Source: Rhizobacter sp. Root1221
GTDB lineage: Bacteria; Pseudomonadota; Gammaproteobacteria; Burkholderiales; Burkholderiaceae_C
NCBI RefSeq assembly: GCF_001425785.1
Contig: NZ_LMDI01000026.1
Coordinates: 1-64,000 of the forward strand
DNA length: 64,000 bases
Direction: 5' to 3'
Both the position numbers and the translations under genes were made by a program. The notes beneath the pieces are model-generated. The model saw nothing but the letters and a program-made list of their open reading frames with translations. It was not told where the DNA came from and did no database searches. Of this stretch, positions 1 through 9,233 are shown one piece after another. How positions within the stretch are numbered: the stretch's first letter is position 1; each line of letters opens with the position of its first letter.

Positions 1-52
1 AAGGCAAGCCGCGCAAGCCTTCGCCGCCGCCCAACCGCCCCTGTTCAACTGA
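1..52 (+). CDS. 3' end of an unidentified CDS (partial)
   Basis: The frame starting at base 2 reads without a stop through 16 codons, ending in ...QPPLFN and a TGA at 50-52. Alanine/glutamine-rich tails ending in PLF-type residues are common in bacterial proteins, so this may be the last residues of a gene that begins before the window. It runs toward the livF gene (convergent). No function can be assigned from 16 residues, and it could be chance. Confidence 0.35.
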   Translation, partial: RQAAQAFAAAQPPLFN

Positions 53-197
53 GGGGGAAATTATTCCGGACAGTAGTGGGCTTTCGCCGGGATGACAACG
101 CTGCGATGGAGTCGACCCATCGGTGAATCGGCTGTACCCAGTGGGCCTGCGCCAGGGCGATAGCGGGACGGCAGTGTGGGTCCCCGGAGCCAGCCGA

Positions 198-908
198 TCA
201 GACGCCCAGCAGGTTCGAAAGCTGGGGCGACGCGGCGACTTCGGGCGCGGGGCCTTCGAGTACGGCGAGGCCCTTCTGCAGCACGATGGCGCGGTCGCTG
301 CGGGAGAGGACCTTCCGATAGTCCCGGTCGACGATGAGCGTGGTGATGCCGCTGGTTCGGATCTCGTCGATCACGCGCCAGATGTCCGCCACGACCAACG
401 GTGCCAACCCCTCGGTGGCCTCGTCGAGAATGATCAGGTCCGGGTGGGTCATCAGGGCCCGCCCGATGGAGAGCATCTGCTGCTCGCCGCCCGACAGTTG
501 GCCGCCGAGGTTGGTCATCCGCTCCTGCAGCCGCGGGAAGGTGGCAAGCACCCGGTCCAACGTCCAGTCGGCGCGGCCGTCCCGCCCCTTGCGCGCGGCC
601 ATGACCAGGTTCTCGCGCACGCTGAGGTTGGTGAACACCCCGCGCCCCTCGGGCACATAGGCCACCCCGGCCCGCGACATGTCGTGCGGCCTGGCCCGGC
701 TGACATCCCGGCCGTGCAAGGTGATGCGGCCCTCCCGCTGCGGGACGTGGCCGAGCAGCGTCCGGATCAGCGTGCTCTTGCCCATCCCGTTGCGTCCCAG
801 CAGCCCGAAAGTCTGGCCGCGCTGGATCGTGATGTCGACGCCGTGGAGCACGTGGCTGCTGCCGTACCAGGCGTTCACGCCCTCGGCCTGGAGGAGGATG
901 TCCGCCAT
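198..908 (-). CDS. livF: Branched-chain-type ABC importer ATPase, LivF family (benzoate cluster)
   Basis: 236-residue ABC ATPase, the second of two ATPases in this five-gene importer. Walker A GRNGMGKS is at residues 38-45, the signature LSGGE at 138-142 and Walker B LIILDE at 158-163, the normal LivF layout and length. The start ATG at 908 is preferred over one 13 codons upstream because it follows the livG stop by a single base and gives the family N-terminus MADILLQ. It is the last gene of the leftward operon that begins with the DUF4863 gene. LivFGMHK-type importers carry amino acids, but copies inside aromatic-acid clusters are usually thought to import the aromatic acid. Benzoate as substrate is inferred from context. 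Confidence 0.93.
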   Translation of the reverse strand: MADILLQAEGVNAWYGSSHVLHGVDITIQRGQTFGLLGRNGMGKSTLIRTLLGHVPQREGRITLHGRDVSRARPHDMSRAGVAYVPEGRGVFTNLSVRENLVMAARKGRDGRADWTLDRVLATFPRLQERMTNLGGQLSGGEQQMLSIGRALMTHPDLIILDEATEGLAPLVVADIWRVIDEIRTSGITTLIVDRDYRKVLSRSDRAIVLQKGLAVLEGPAPEVAASPQLSNLLGV

Positions 909-909
909 G

Positions 910-1662
910 TCAGTGCTCTCCCAGGTAGGCCGTGCGGACCTGTTCATTGTTTCGGATGGCGCCTGGCGTGCCGGTGGCGATCACCGCGCCGTTCACCATC
1001 ACCGTGATGCAGTCGGCGATGCGGAAGACGGCGTCCATGTCGTGTTCGACCAGCAGCATGCCGTGCCCCTGCTTGAGTTCCTGGAGGAGCTGGAGCATGC
1101 GGTCGGTTTCCTCGGCACCCATGCCGGCCAGGGGTTCGTCCAGCAGCAGAACCTGCGGACTGGTTGCGAGGCACATGGCCACTTCCAGTTGCCGCTTCTG
1201 GCCGTGGCTCAGGGAGCCGGCGTCGCGATCCAGCATCGATGCCAGCCCGGCACGTTTCGCCGCGTCGAGCGCTGCGTCCATCGTGGGGCCGCGTTTCTGG
1301 GCGTTGCGCCACCAGGCGAACGGTTCCGGCCGGCGGGCCTGCGCGGAGAGCCGGCAGTTCTCCAGCACCGTGAAGGTCGGATAGATCGTGTTGCGCTGGT
1401 AGCTGCGTCCGAGGCCGGCCCGTGCGCGACGTGGTTGGGGCCAGTGGGTGATGTCGCTCCCGAGCATCTCCACCGATCCGCTGGAGGGCGGGATCTCGCC
1501 GGACAGGATGTTGATCAGCGTCGACTTGCCCGCGCCGTTCGTGCCGATCACCGCATGGACCGACCCGCGTTCGACCTCGAGCGACACCTTGTCGAGTGCC
1601 AGCAGCCCACCCCAACGGCGGGTGATCTCATGGCCGCGGAGAAGAACCTCAGACGATGCCAT
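910..1662 (-). CDS. livG: Branched-chain-type ABC importer ATPase, LivG family
   Basis: 250-residue ABC ATPase that energises the importer with LivF. Walker A GTNGAGKS lies at residues 40-47 and the signature region reads LSHGQKR, followed by Walker B LLLDEP. The tail has the extra C-terminal stretch typical of LivG. A longer frame extends 56 codons upstream, but that part is arginine/serine-rich antisense of livM, so the ATG at 1662 (MASSEVLL) is chosen. It overlaps the livM end by 14 bases and is separated from livF by one base, so translation is probably coupled. Confidence 0.93.
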   Translation of the reverse strand: MASSEVLLRGHEITRRWGGLLALDKVSLEVERGSVHAVIGTNGAGKSTLINILSGEIPPSSGSVEMLGSDITHWPQPRRARAGLGRSYQRNTIYPTFTVLENCRLSAQARRPEPFAWWRNAQKRGPTMDAALDAAKRAGLASMLDRDAGSLSHGQKRQLEVAMCLATSPQVLLLDEPLAGMGAEETDRMLQLLQELKQGHGMLLVEHDMDAVFRIADCITVMVNGAVIATGTPGAIRNNEQVRTAYLGEH

Positions 1663-2668
1663 GGCGGGCCCCCTTGCGAATGGTGGCCACCGGATCGCGC
1701 GACACCGCGCGGCGGCCGATGAGGCGCTCTCGAATCTGCGCGGGGACGTGCACCAGGCCCCGGGGCAGCAGCGCCGCACTGAGGATGATGGTGAACCCGA
1801 GGCCCAGGTGCCAGTGCTTGGCGAACGCACCGAACACCGCTTCGGACTTGAAGAGTTCCTGGACGAGGGCGAACGCGAACGCCCCGATCAACGCACCGCG
1901 AAGGTGACCCAGCCCGCCGAAGATGATCATGATGAGGACAGCGCCGCTCAGGTGCCAGCTCAGCATCTCCGGGTTGACGTACCCGTCCTTGACCGCGAAG
2001 AGGAAGCCCGCGAGGCCGGCGATCACCCCGGACAGCGTGAAGGCCGCGAGCTTGTACGGATAGGTCGAGAAGCCGGTGGCGCGCATGCGCTGCTCATTCA
2101 CCCTGATGCCCGCCAGGGCCCGGCCGAATGGCGAACGAAGGGTCAACGCCAGCAAGGCGAACACCGCCGCGAGGCAAAACCACGTGAAGGCATAGAGCTG
2201 TAGCGGCGAGTCGAGGTCGATCGCTGTGCCGAGGGTCGGCTTGATGTAGAGGTAGATGCCGTCGGACCCGCCGCCGAGCGGCGTGTCGTGCACGACGTAG
2301 TACGCCATCTGGGCGAAGGCCAAGGTGACCATGATGAAGTAGACCCCCTTGGTGCGCAGCGAGAGCGCGCCGACGACCAGCGCGAACGCGCCGGCGGCGA
2401 GCATGGCGGCGGGCAACAGCCAGGCGATCGAGGCCGGTGCGGACTCCGGCGACAGCAGGACGGCGGCATAGGCACCAATCCCGAAGAAGGCGGCCTGCCC
2501 GAAGCAGACGAGCCCGGTGGTGCCGACGAGCAGTTCGAGGCTCAGGGCGAGGATGGCGTAGACCATGATCTTGTTGACCAGGTCGACGCCGTAGGCGCCG
2601 GCAAAGGCCGGCCATGCGGCCAGCGCCGCGAAGGCGCCGGCCACGAAGACGTGCTTGGAGATGTGCAT
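1649..2668 (-). CDS. livM: Branched-chain-type ABC importer permease, LivM family
   Basis: 339-residue polytopic inner-membrane protein. Hydrophobic segments alternate with short loops from residue 8 onward, and the LivM-type sequence VGTTGLVCFGQAAFFGIGAY near residue 48 is clear. LivM and LivH form the transmembrane channel. The C-terminal tail (...RDPVATIRKGARHGIV) is charged and cytoplasmic. It starts 13 bases after livH and overlaps livG. The substrate is probably benzoate or a related aromatic acid, judged from the operon only. Confidence 0.93.
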   Translation of the reverse strand: MHISKHVFVAGAFAALAAWPAFAGAYGVDLVNKIMVYAILALSLELLVGTTGLVCFGQAAFFGIGAYAAVLLSPESAPASIAWLLPAAMLAAGAFALVVGALSLRTKGVYFIMVTLAFAQMAYYVVHDTPLGGGSDGIYLYIKPTLGTAIDLDSPLQLYAFTWFCLAAVFALLALTLRSPFGRALAGIRVNEQRMRATGFSTYPYKLAAFTLSGVIAGLAGFLFAVKDGYVNPEMLSWHLSGAVLIMIIFGGLGHLRGALIGAFAFALVQELFKSEAVFGAFAKHWHLGLGFTIILSAALLPRGLVHVPAQIRERLIGRRAVSRDPVATIRKGARHGIV

Positions 2669-2681
2669 GGCGGTACAGCGG

Positions 2682-3563
2682 TCAGGCGGTCTTGAACAGG
2701 CCGTCGGGTTTCCAGAGCAGGATGATGGCCATCAGCACGTACACGAGCACGCCTGCCGCCTGGGGCAGCAGCACCTTCCCGAACGTGTCGACGACACCGA
2801 TGATCAAGGCCGCCACCATGGCACCCTTGATCGACCCGATGCCGCCGATCACGACGACGACGAAACACACGATGAGCACGGAGTTGCCCATGCCCGGGTA
2901 GACCGACGACACCGGCGCGGCCACCATGCCGGCCAGCACCGCGATGGCCACGCCGGCGGCGAACACGATGCGGTAGAGGAACTTGATGTCGATGCCGAGG
3001 CTCTGGATCATTTCGCGGTTGGTGCTGCCCGCGCGGATCATCATGCCTAGGCGTGTGCGGGTGAACACGAGGTACATCCCGAGCGCGAGGGCCAGGCACA
3101 CGGCGCTCACGAACAGGCGGTAGACGGGATAGGTCATCAGGTCGCCGAGGGGCAGGCTGCCGGCCAGCAGCTCGGGCACGGCGACGCCGTGCACGTCGTC
3201 ACCCACCAGCAGGCTGCGGCCCTCCTCGAAGACCAGGATCAGGCCGTAGGTCATGAGCACCTGCTGCAGGTGGTCGCGTTCGTAGAGGAAGCTGAAGAAC
3301 ACCCACTCCAGCACGTAGCCGAGCACGACGGCCACCACGACGCCCACGAACAGCGTCGAGAAGAAGCCGCCGCCGAACGTGGCGGACACGATGGGCGCGA
3401 GCGCGAACGCCATGTACGCACCGATCATGTAGAAGCTCCCGTGGGCCAGGTTGATCACGCCCATGATCCCGAAGATCAGCGTGAGGCCGGACGCCACGAG
3501 GAACAAGAGAAGGCCGTACTGCAAGGAGTTCAGGCACTGGATGAGAAACGTCGCGAGGTCCAT
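2682..3563 (-). CDS. livH: Branched-chain-type ABC importer permease, LivH family
   Basis: 293-residue inner-membrane permease, partner of LivM. It begins MDLATFLIQCLNSLQYG and carries the family's conserved early segment, LIFGIMGVINLAHGSFYMIG, at about residues 29-48. Several further hydrophobic helices follow. Length and start are standard. It lies 24 bases after the binding-protein gene and 13 bases before livM, inside the leftward benzoate operon. Confidence 0.93.
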   Translation of the reverse strand: MDLATFLIQCLNSLQYGLLLFLVASGLTLIFGIMGVINLAHGSFYMIGAYMAFALAPIVSATFGGGFFSTLFVGVVVAVVLGYVLEWVFFSFLYERDHLQQVLMTYGLILVFEEGRSLLVGDDVHGVAVPELLAGSLPLGDLMTYPVYRLFVSAVCLALALGMYLVFTRTRLGMMIRAGSTNREMIQSLGIDIKFLYRIVFAAGVAIAVLAGMVAAPVSSVYPGMGNSVLIVCFVVVVIGGIGSIKGAMVAALIIGVVDTFGKVLLPQAAGVLVYVLMAIILLWKPDGLFKTA

Positions 3564-3587
3564 GGCCGGATCTCCTGTCAGCCCGCT

Positions 3588-4745
3588 TTACAGGCGGCAT
3601 CCGCGGCCGGGATCGGCGAGCGACTTGCTCGCAATGCCGACGAGCTTGTTCTCCTTGCCCGTCACCTGGCGCAGGTAGATGTCCTGCACCGGGTTGTGCG
3701 ACCTGGAGACCGTGAACGGACCACGGGGGCTGTCGATCCGGGCCTTCTCGATGCCCGCGGCGAACTCGGCCTTCCTGGAGAGATCGCCCTTCACCGCGGA
3801 CAGGCCCGCGGCCAGCATCTGGGCCGCGTCATACCCCTGCACCGCGTAGACGTCAGGCTGCAGCTTGAACTGCTTCGCGTACGCCAGCCGGAAGGCGCTG
3901 TCGCGCGGCGTGTTGAGCTGGTCGCTGTAGTGCAGGGTGGTGAGGATCCCGTCGGCGTCGGCACCCTGGGCCTCGAGCGTGCCGTCGGTCAGGAAGCCCG
4001 CGCCGTACAGCGGGATGGACTTGCGCAGGCCCGCGGCGGCATAGTCCTTGACGAACTTGACGGCGCCCCCGCCGGCGAAGAACGTGTAGACGGCGTCGGG
4101 CTTGGTGGCGGCGATCTCGGTCAACAGGGCCTGGAACTCGACGTTCGGGAAGGGCACGTTGAGTTCCTTGACGACCTGCCCACCGGCCTTCTCGAAGGAC
4201 TCCTTGAACCCGGCCACCGACTCGTCTCCGGCGGCGTACTTCCACGTGATGGTGACCACCTTCTTGTGGCCCTTCTTCGCGACCACGTCGCCCATCGCGT
4301 ACCCGGGCTGCCAGTTGCTGAAGCTGCTGCGGAAGATGTTCTGGGCGCACATGGGCCCGGTGATGGCGCCGGCCCCGGCATTCGCCACGATGAACGGCGT
4401 GCCGGTCTCCTTGGCCACCTTGGCCATGGCCATGGCCACGCCGCTGTGCACGGTGCCCACCAGCACGTCCACGTTGTCGCGCTTGATCAGCTTGTTGACG
4501 TTGTCGGTCGCCTTCGCGGGGTCGCTTTCATCATCGACCTTCACGAATTCGATCTCTCGGCCGCTGAGCTTGCCACCCTGTTCGGTGACGTAGAGGCGAA
4601 AACCGTTCTCGATGGCCGTGCCGAGGGACGCGAACGTGCCCGTGGCCGGCAGCATCAGCCCGACCTTCAACTTGTTCTGGGCGTGGACGAGGGAGGTGGC
4701 GAACAGCGCGGCGCTGGCCAGGGCGAGGGTGCGGATGGTGTTCAT
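3588..4745 (-). CDS. livK: Periplasmic ligand-binding protein of the ABC importer, LivK/peripla_BP_6 family
   Basis: 385-residue exported solute-binding protein. Residues 1-22 are a classic signal peptide cleaved after VHA (MNTIRTLALASAALFATSLVHAQ). The mature part opens with KLKVGLMLPATGTFASLG, the usual type I periplasmic-binding-protein start, and continues with GREIEFVKVDDESDPAKA. It captures the ligand in the periplasm and delivers it to LivHM. Its position between the aromatic-acid ligase/hydrolase genes and the permeases suggests benzoate or a related aromatic carboxylate, which is inference. It starts 7 bases after the hydrolase stop. Confidence 0.93.
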   Translation of the reverse strand: MNTIRTLALASAALFATSLVHAQNKLKVGLMLPATGTFASLGTAIENGFRLYVTEQGGKLSGREIEFVKVDDESDPAKATDNVNKLIKRDNVDVLVGTVHSGVAMAMAKVAKETGTPFIVANAGAGAITGPMCAQNIFRSSFSNWQPGYAMGDVVAKKGHKKVVTITWKYAAGDESVAGFKESFEKAGGQVVKELNVPFPNVEFQALLTEIAATKPDAVYTFFAGGGAVKFVKDYAAAGLRKSIPLYGAGFLTDGTLEAQGADADGILTTLHYSDQLNTPRDSAFRLAYAKQFKLQPDVYAVQGYDAAQMLAAGLSAVKGDLSRKAEFAAGIEKARIDSPRGPFTVSRSHNPVQDIYLRQVTGKENKLVGIASKSLADPGRGCRL

Positions 4746-4752
4746 GCTGTCG

Positions 4753-5553
4753 TCAGTTCGTGTGGAGGTGGAGAAAGGACACGGTGGCGTCGATCAACGC
4801 CTTCGGTTGATCCCGGTGCGGCGAGTGGCCGCAGTGGGGGAGTTCGAGCAGCTGTGTCCGGGGCAGCTCGCGGGCGATGTGGTGGATCTGGGCCAGTGTG
4901 CCGTACTCGTCGTCCAGGCCCTGGACGGCGAGCACGGGGCAGCGGATGGCGGCGATCTCGTGTTCGATGGACCACGCCTTGAAGGGCGGGTGCAGCCAGA
5001 TGTCGTTCCAGCCCCAGAACGCCGAGTCGGGGTCGTCGTGGTACTTGGCGAGCCGCTGGCGCAGGTCCGTGGTCTGGTAGGCGGTGCGGGCCTTCTCGAT
5101 GTTCTCGACCGTCAGGTCCTCCACGAAAAGGTGCGGTGCGAGCACCACCACGCCGCCCACGTTGTTCGGGAACTTCACTGCGTGCAGCAAGGCGATGGAC
5201 GCACCGTCGCTGTGTCCGAACAGCCACGGAGGGCGGCCCTGCGTGTCGACATCCAGCGCACGGAGCAGGGCGGGCAGCACCTCCTCCGCCTGGCGGTGCA
5301 TGAAGTCGAGGCCCCACGCGTCACCGGGTGCACGCGGGGTGGACTTGCCGTAACCCGGCCGGGAGTAGACGAGACCGCGGCAGCCGGCTGCGTCGCACAG
5401 CTGCTGCGGGAAGTCCTTCCACATGGCGCGCGAACCCAGGCCCTCGTGCAGGAACACGAGCAGGGGCGTGCGCTCGCGGTGGTGCGAGATCCACGCGTAC
5501 TCGATCGACACGGGCTGGCCCTCCCAGTCGACCGTGACGAACGACGGCTTCAT
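4753..5553 (-). CDS. Alpha/beta hydrolase of the benzoate (box) operon
   Basis: 266-residue cytoplasmic alpha/beta hydrolase. The nucleophile elbow is GHSDGAS with Ser115, the acid is likely the Asp of GLDDEYG and the base the His of LPHCGHSPH. The oxyanion region FLHEGLGS near residue 35 is also typical. ATG at 5553 overlaps the ligase stop in an ATGA, so translation is coupled. Related hydrolases occur in other box clusters, where a role in removing stalled CoA or lactone intermediates has been considered. The exact substrate is not evident here. Confidence 0.88.
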   Translation of the reverse strand: MKPSFVTVDWEGQPVSIEYAWISHHRERTPLLVFLHEGLGSRAMWKDFPQQLCDAAGCRGLVYSRPGYGKSTPRAPGDAWGLDFMHRQAEEVLPALLRALDVDTQGRPPWLFGHSDGASIALLHAVKFPNNVGGVVVLAPHLFVEDLTVENIEKARTAYQTTDLRQRLAKYHDDPDSAFWGWNDIWLHPPFKAWSIEHEIAAIRCPVLAVQGLDDEYGTLAQIHHIARELPRTQLLELPHCGHSPHRDQPKALIDATVSFLHLHTN

Positions 5554-7172
5554 TGGCCGGCCTCGCGTTCGCGCAGGCGGAAGCGCTGGATCTTGCCAGT
5601 GGCCGTCTTCGGCAGCTCCTCGATGAACTCGATGAAGCGCGGGTACTTGTAGGCGGCCAGGCGGTCCTTCACGAAGGCCTTGATCTCGGCTTCCGTCAGC
5701 GTCGCGCCCTTCTTCAACACGATGAACGCCTTGGTCTTGGTCAGTCCTTCCGCGTCCTGCTTGCCGATCACGGCGGCCTCCAGGACGGCAGGGTGCTGGA
5801 TGAGGGTGGACTCGATCTCGAACGGGGAGACGTAGATGCCACTCACCTTCAGCATGTCGTCCCCGCGGCCACCGTAGGTGTACGTGCCGTCGGCGTTGCG
5901 GATGTACTTGTCGCCGCTCTTGGTCCATCCGCCCTGGAACGTGTCGCGGGTCTTCTCGCGGTTGGCCCAGTACATCATCGCGGCCGACGGCCCCTGGATG
6001 TAGAGGTCGCCCGGTTGGCCGTCCGGCACGGGGCCGCCGTCGTCGCCGCGCAGTTGGACGCTGTAGCCCGGGACGGGCCATCCCGTGGTGCCATAGCGGA
6101 CCTCACCGGGCCGGTTCGACAGGTAGATGTGCAGCATCTCGGTGGAGCCGATGCCGTCCACGATGTGGACGCCGAAGTGCGCGTGGAACCGTTCACCGAT
6201 CTCCGCGGGCAGCGCCTCGCCAGCCGAGGAAACGAGGCGGATGGCCACGTCTTCGCGGGCAGGGAGGTTGGGCGACGCGAGCATGCCGGCAAACCCCGTG
6301 GGCGCCCCGAAGAACACCGTGGGACGCACATGGCCTGCCTCCCCGCGCAATCGCTTGAAGGTGGCGTCGGGCGTCGGGCGGTCCGCCATCAGGATGACCG
6401 TGGCGCCCACGCTCAATGGAAAGGTGAGGGCATTGCCCAGCCCGTAGGCGAAGAACAGCTTCGCGGCGGAGAAGCAGACGTCGTCTTCCTGGAGTTCCAG
6501 GAGCCGCTTGCCATAGAGCTCGGACGTCCAGTACGGATTGGCATGGGAGTGGACCGTGCCCTTCGGCCGGCCGGTCGACCCCGACGAGTAGAGCCAGAAG
6601 CCCGGATCGTCCGGGCCGGTGGCGGCGGGTCGTGCCAGGGGGCTGTGCGCCTGGAGCAGGTCCGCGAGGTCGATCTCGGCGGGGTGCAGTGGCCCGGTCG
6701 GATGGGACACGACGACGCGGCGCACGTCCTCGCCCGACTGCGACAGCGCTGCGGTCAGCGTGGGCAGCAGGGCGCCGGACACGAACACGGCCTGCGCGCG
6801 GGAGTGCGCCAGCATGTAGGCGTAGTCGTCGGCCGTCAGCAGCGTGTTCACCGGCACGGGAACGATGCCGGCGTACATCGCGCCCAGGAAACAGGCGGGC
6901 CAGTCCGAGGTGTCCTGCATCAGCAGCAGCACGCGCTCCTCGCGCTTGACGTCCATGGCGACCAGGGCAGCGGCCACGCGGCGGACACGTTCGGCGAACG
7001 CGCCGTAGGTCAGCGCGCCGTGGTCATCGACGAAGACGGCCTTGTCGGGGCGTGCCTCGTTCGCCGCCAGCAGGTGCTGCGCGAAGTTGAAGACCTCGCC
7101 AGGCGCGCGGACAGGGGGGAACGCGGAAGAGGACTCGGTTGCCTGGGAGGCCGGGGCAGTGGTGACGTCCAT
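5550..7172 (-). CDS. bclA: Benzoate-CoA ligase
   Basis: 540-residue acyl/aryl-CoA synthetase of the adenylate-forming superfamily. The P-loop YSSGSTGRPKG is at residues 195-205 and the C-terminal catalytic lysine is K527 in PKTATGKIQRF. Length and the start (...APGEVFNFAQHLL) fit benzoate-CoA ligases. It activates benzoate with ATP and CoA to benzoyl-CoA, the substrate of BoxAB. It starts 8 bases after boxD and overlaps the hydrolase by 4 bases. Ligases for hydroxy- or amino-benzoates look similar, so substrate range is not proven, but the adjoining box genes make benzoate by far the best reading. Confidence 0.93.
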   Translation of the reverse strand: MDVTTAPASQATESSSAFPPVRAPGEVFNFAQHLLAANEARPDKAVFVDDHGALTYGAFAERVRRVAAALVAMDVKREERVLLLMQDTSDWPACFLGAMYAGIVPVPVNTLLTADDYAYMLAHSRAQAVFVSGALLPTLTAALSQSGEDVRRVVVSHPTGPLHPAEIDLADLLQAHSPLARPAATGPDDPGFWLYSSGSTGRPKGTVHSHANPYWTSELYGKRLLELQEDDVCFSAAKLFFAYGLGNALTFPLSVGATVILMADRPTPDATFKRLRGEAGHVRPTVFFGAPTGFAGMLASPNLPAREDVAIRLVSSAGEALPAEIGERFHAHFGVHIVDGIGSTEMLHIYLSNRPGEVRYGTTGWPVPGYSVQLRGDDGGPVPDGQPGDLYIQGPSAAMMYWANREKTRDTFQGGWTKSGDKYIRNADGTYTYGGRGDDMLKVSGIYVSPFEIESTLIQHPAVLEAAVIGKQDAEGLTKTKAFIVLKKGATLTEAEIKAFVKDRLAAYKYPRFIEFIEELPKTATGKIQRFRLREREAGQ

Positions 7173-7180
7173 GGCGGCTC

Positions 7181-8731
7181 CTAGAGAGTGAACGATGACA
7201 GGACGGACGTGCTGGCCTGGATGGCCGTGCGCTGGTGATAGAAGTCCAGGGCCCGCAGGCCGCCCAACTCCTCGCCGCCGCCGGCCCGCCCAGGGCCTCC
7301 GTGCACCGACTGCGGCATCACGTTGCCGTGGCCGGAGTGGCTGGCACCCACGTCCGGAGACACCACGTGCACCCTGCCGTGGCTGTCCGCCAGTTCCAGC
7401 GCGGCCGCGCCGAGCGCTGCAGGATCGCTGCCGTAGATCGACGTCACCAGCGAACCCAGGCCGCGTCGGGCCAGTTCGATGGCGTGTGCACTGTTGCGGT
7501 ATGGCACCAGCGTGGCCACCGGGCCGAACACCTCGGTGTCATGGACCAGGTGGGCTTCGTCGGCACGGCGGGTGCCCAGCAGCGTGGGGCCGATGCAGCA
7601 CGCCACTTGCGGATCGGCGTCGACGAGTGCCTGCGCGGCACCGTCGTGAAGGGTTTCCGTCTGGCTGGCCAAGGCCTGCAATCCGCTGCGCACCGAATCG
7701 AACTGGGCACGGCTCACGAGCGAACCCATGCGCACGGATTCGTTGCGCGGGTTCCCGACTGTGACCTTCGAGAGCCGGGCGCGCAGTGCTTCGGCCACCG
7801 CGTCGTACTGGTTCTCCGGGATCAGCACGCGGCGCACCGCCGTGCACTTCTGGCCGGACTTCTGCGTCATCTCGCGGGCCACCTCCTTCACGAAGAGGTC
7901 GAAGGCCTCGGACCCTGGGCCTTCACCCGGCAGCAGGATGGCCGAGTTCAGGCTGTCGGCTTCGATGTTCGCGCGCACCGAGCGCTTCGCCACGGCGGCG
8001 TGCGTCCGGATCACGGCAGCGGTGTCGGCAGAGCCGGTGAACGAGAGCACGTCGAAGGGCTCGAGCGCGTCGAGGAGGCCGGCGGAGCTGCCGCAGATCA
8101 CCGAGAGCGCGCAGGCGGGCAGCACACCGGCATCGATGATGTCCTTCACCATGCGCTGCGTGAGCCACGCGGTGGGCGTGCCGGGCTTCACGATCACGGG
8201 CACCCCGGACAGCAGTGCCGGTGCGGCCTTCTCCCACAAGCCCCAGCCCGGAAAATTGAACGCGTTGATGAAGAGGGCCAGGCCGCGGCGGGGCACCCGC
8301 ACATGCTGCGACTGGAACAACGGGTCCTTGCCCAGGCGCGAGGGTTCACCGTCCAGCAGCGCGCGCTGTGCACCCAGGCCTTCACCGAGCTTGGCGTAGG
8401 TCGACAAGGTGTAGATGCCGCCGTCGATGTCGATGGCCGAGTCGTTCTTCACGGTGCCGCTGTTGGCGGTGGCGATCTCGTAGTACGTGTCGCGGTGGGC
8501 CTGGAGCACCTTGACCGCGGCGGCGAGCATGGCTGCACGCTGTGCATACGTCAGGGCGCGCAACGCTGCACCGCCTTCGCTGCGGATGCGTTGGAACGCA
8601 GCCGGCAGGTCGATGCCACCGGCGTCGACCCGGACCAGCTCGGTGCCGAGCACCGGGTCGAACAACGCTGTTCCTGACCCCGAACCGGTCTGCCAGCGGC
8701 CGGCAATGTGATTGGCGAGCAACTCACTCAT
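7181..8731 (-). CDS. boxD: 3,4-dehydroadipyl-CoA semialdehyde dehydrogenase (BoxD)
   Basis: 516-residue aldehyde dehydrogenase of the PaaZ/BoxD type. Asn159 in INAFNFPG, Lys182 in VIVKPGT, Glu257 in ANIEADS and Cys296 in SGQKCTAVRR form the expected catalytic set. It oxidises the semialdehyde released by BoxC to 3,4-dehydroadipyl-CoA, in the cytoplasm. A frame continuing upstream for 127 codons is discarded because it is antisense-like and overlaps the DUF4863 gene. The ATG at 8731 overlaps that gene's end by 8 bases and gives the family N-terminus MSELLANHIAGRW. The PaaZ hydratase half is absent, as expected for BoxD. Confidence 0.93.
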   Translation of the reverse strand: MSELLANHIAGRWQTGSGSGTALFDPVLGTELVRVDAGGIDLPAAFQRIRSEGGAALRALTYAQRAAMLAAAVKVLQAHRDTYYEIATANSGTVKNDSAIDIDGGIYTLSTYAKLGEGLGAQRALLDGEPSRLGKDPLFQSQHVRVPRRGLALFINAFNFPGWGLWEKAAPALLSGVPVIVKPGTPTAWLTQRMVKDIIDAGVLPACALSVICGSSAGLLDALEPFDVLSFTGSADTAAVIRTHAAVAKRSVRANIEADSLNSAILLPGEGPGSEAFDLFVKEVAREMTQKSGQKCTAVRRVLIPENQYDAVAEALRARLSKVTVGNPRNESVRMGSLVSRAQFDSVRSGLQALASQTETLHDGAAQALVDADPQVACCIGPTLLGTRRADEAHLVHDTEVFGPVATLVPYRNSAHAIELARRGLGSLVTSIYGSDPAALGAAALELADSHGRVHVVSPDVGASHSGHGNVMPQSVHGGPGRAGGGEELGGLRALDFYHQRTAIQASTSVLSSFTL

Positions 8732-9233
8732 GAACAGGACCTCGAGCTTGCGGAGAAAATTCGATGCGGCCCTGGGGCAGCAGATAGAGCACCAGGGCCC
8801 TGCCGTGTGACACGGTGGGCCGGTGGGCGCTGCCGGGTGGGCACACGAGCCACCCGGCGGGACGGCCGTCGAAGCGGGCATCCGGCGTGAGCGGCACCAC
8901 GAGGTCGATCTCGCCGTTGGGGTGCACGTGGTGCGGGCCGGCGATGTCCGCCATGTCCACGACGTCGACCGAGAAGCCGTGCAGGTCGTCCGCCGGCTTG
9001 AAGATGCGCCCGTAACGGATGCCGCCGCCTTCGCGGTCGCACAGCCAGCCGGCGGCGACACCGTGCTTGCAACCGTCCGCCAGGCGTTCGTAGGTGTCGC
9101 TGCCTGCGCCATGGGCCTGGTTCAACCAGGCATCGAGGGTGGCGTCGAGTGGGCGCCCTGCCAACTCGGCGGTCAGCCCTGCCAGGTGAGTGCGAAATTC
9201 TTCAGGGGACAATGCCGGCTCCTTGAGATTCAT
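8724..9233 (-). CDS. DUF4863 family protein, first gene of the box catabolic operon
   Basis: 169-residue cytoplasmic protein that I recognise as DUF4863, the family of 4-hydroxylaminobenzoate lyase PnbB. A cupin-like stretch holds candidate metal ligands: GPHHVHPNGEIDLVV near residue 104, then CPPGSAHRPTVSHG. No signal peptide is present. The start at 9233 (MNLKEPALSPEEF) is preferred over one 13 codons upstream, which lies inside the promoter region. It is the leader gene of the leftward operon and overlaps boxD. DUF4863 genes recur in box clusters, but no role in the pathway is established to my knowledge; handling a side product is possible. Confidence 0.85.
   Translation of the reverse strand: MNLKEPALSPEEFRTHLAGLTAELAGRPLDATLDAWLNQAHGAGSDTYERLADGCKHGVAAGWLCDREGGGIRYGRIFKPADDLHGFSVDVVDMADIAGPHHVHPNGEIDLVVPLTPDARFDGRPAGWLVCPPGSAHRPTVSHGRALVLYLLPQGRIEFSPQARGPVHE

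Noticed and set aside
75-104. Sequence GGGCTTTCGCCGGGATGACAAC resembling dispersed REP-type repeats
   Set aside because: Only one copy was noticed in the window and no stem-loop partner is convincing.
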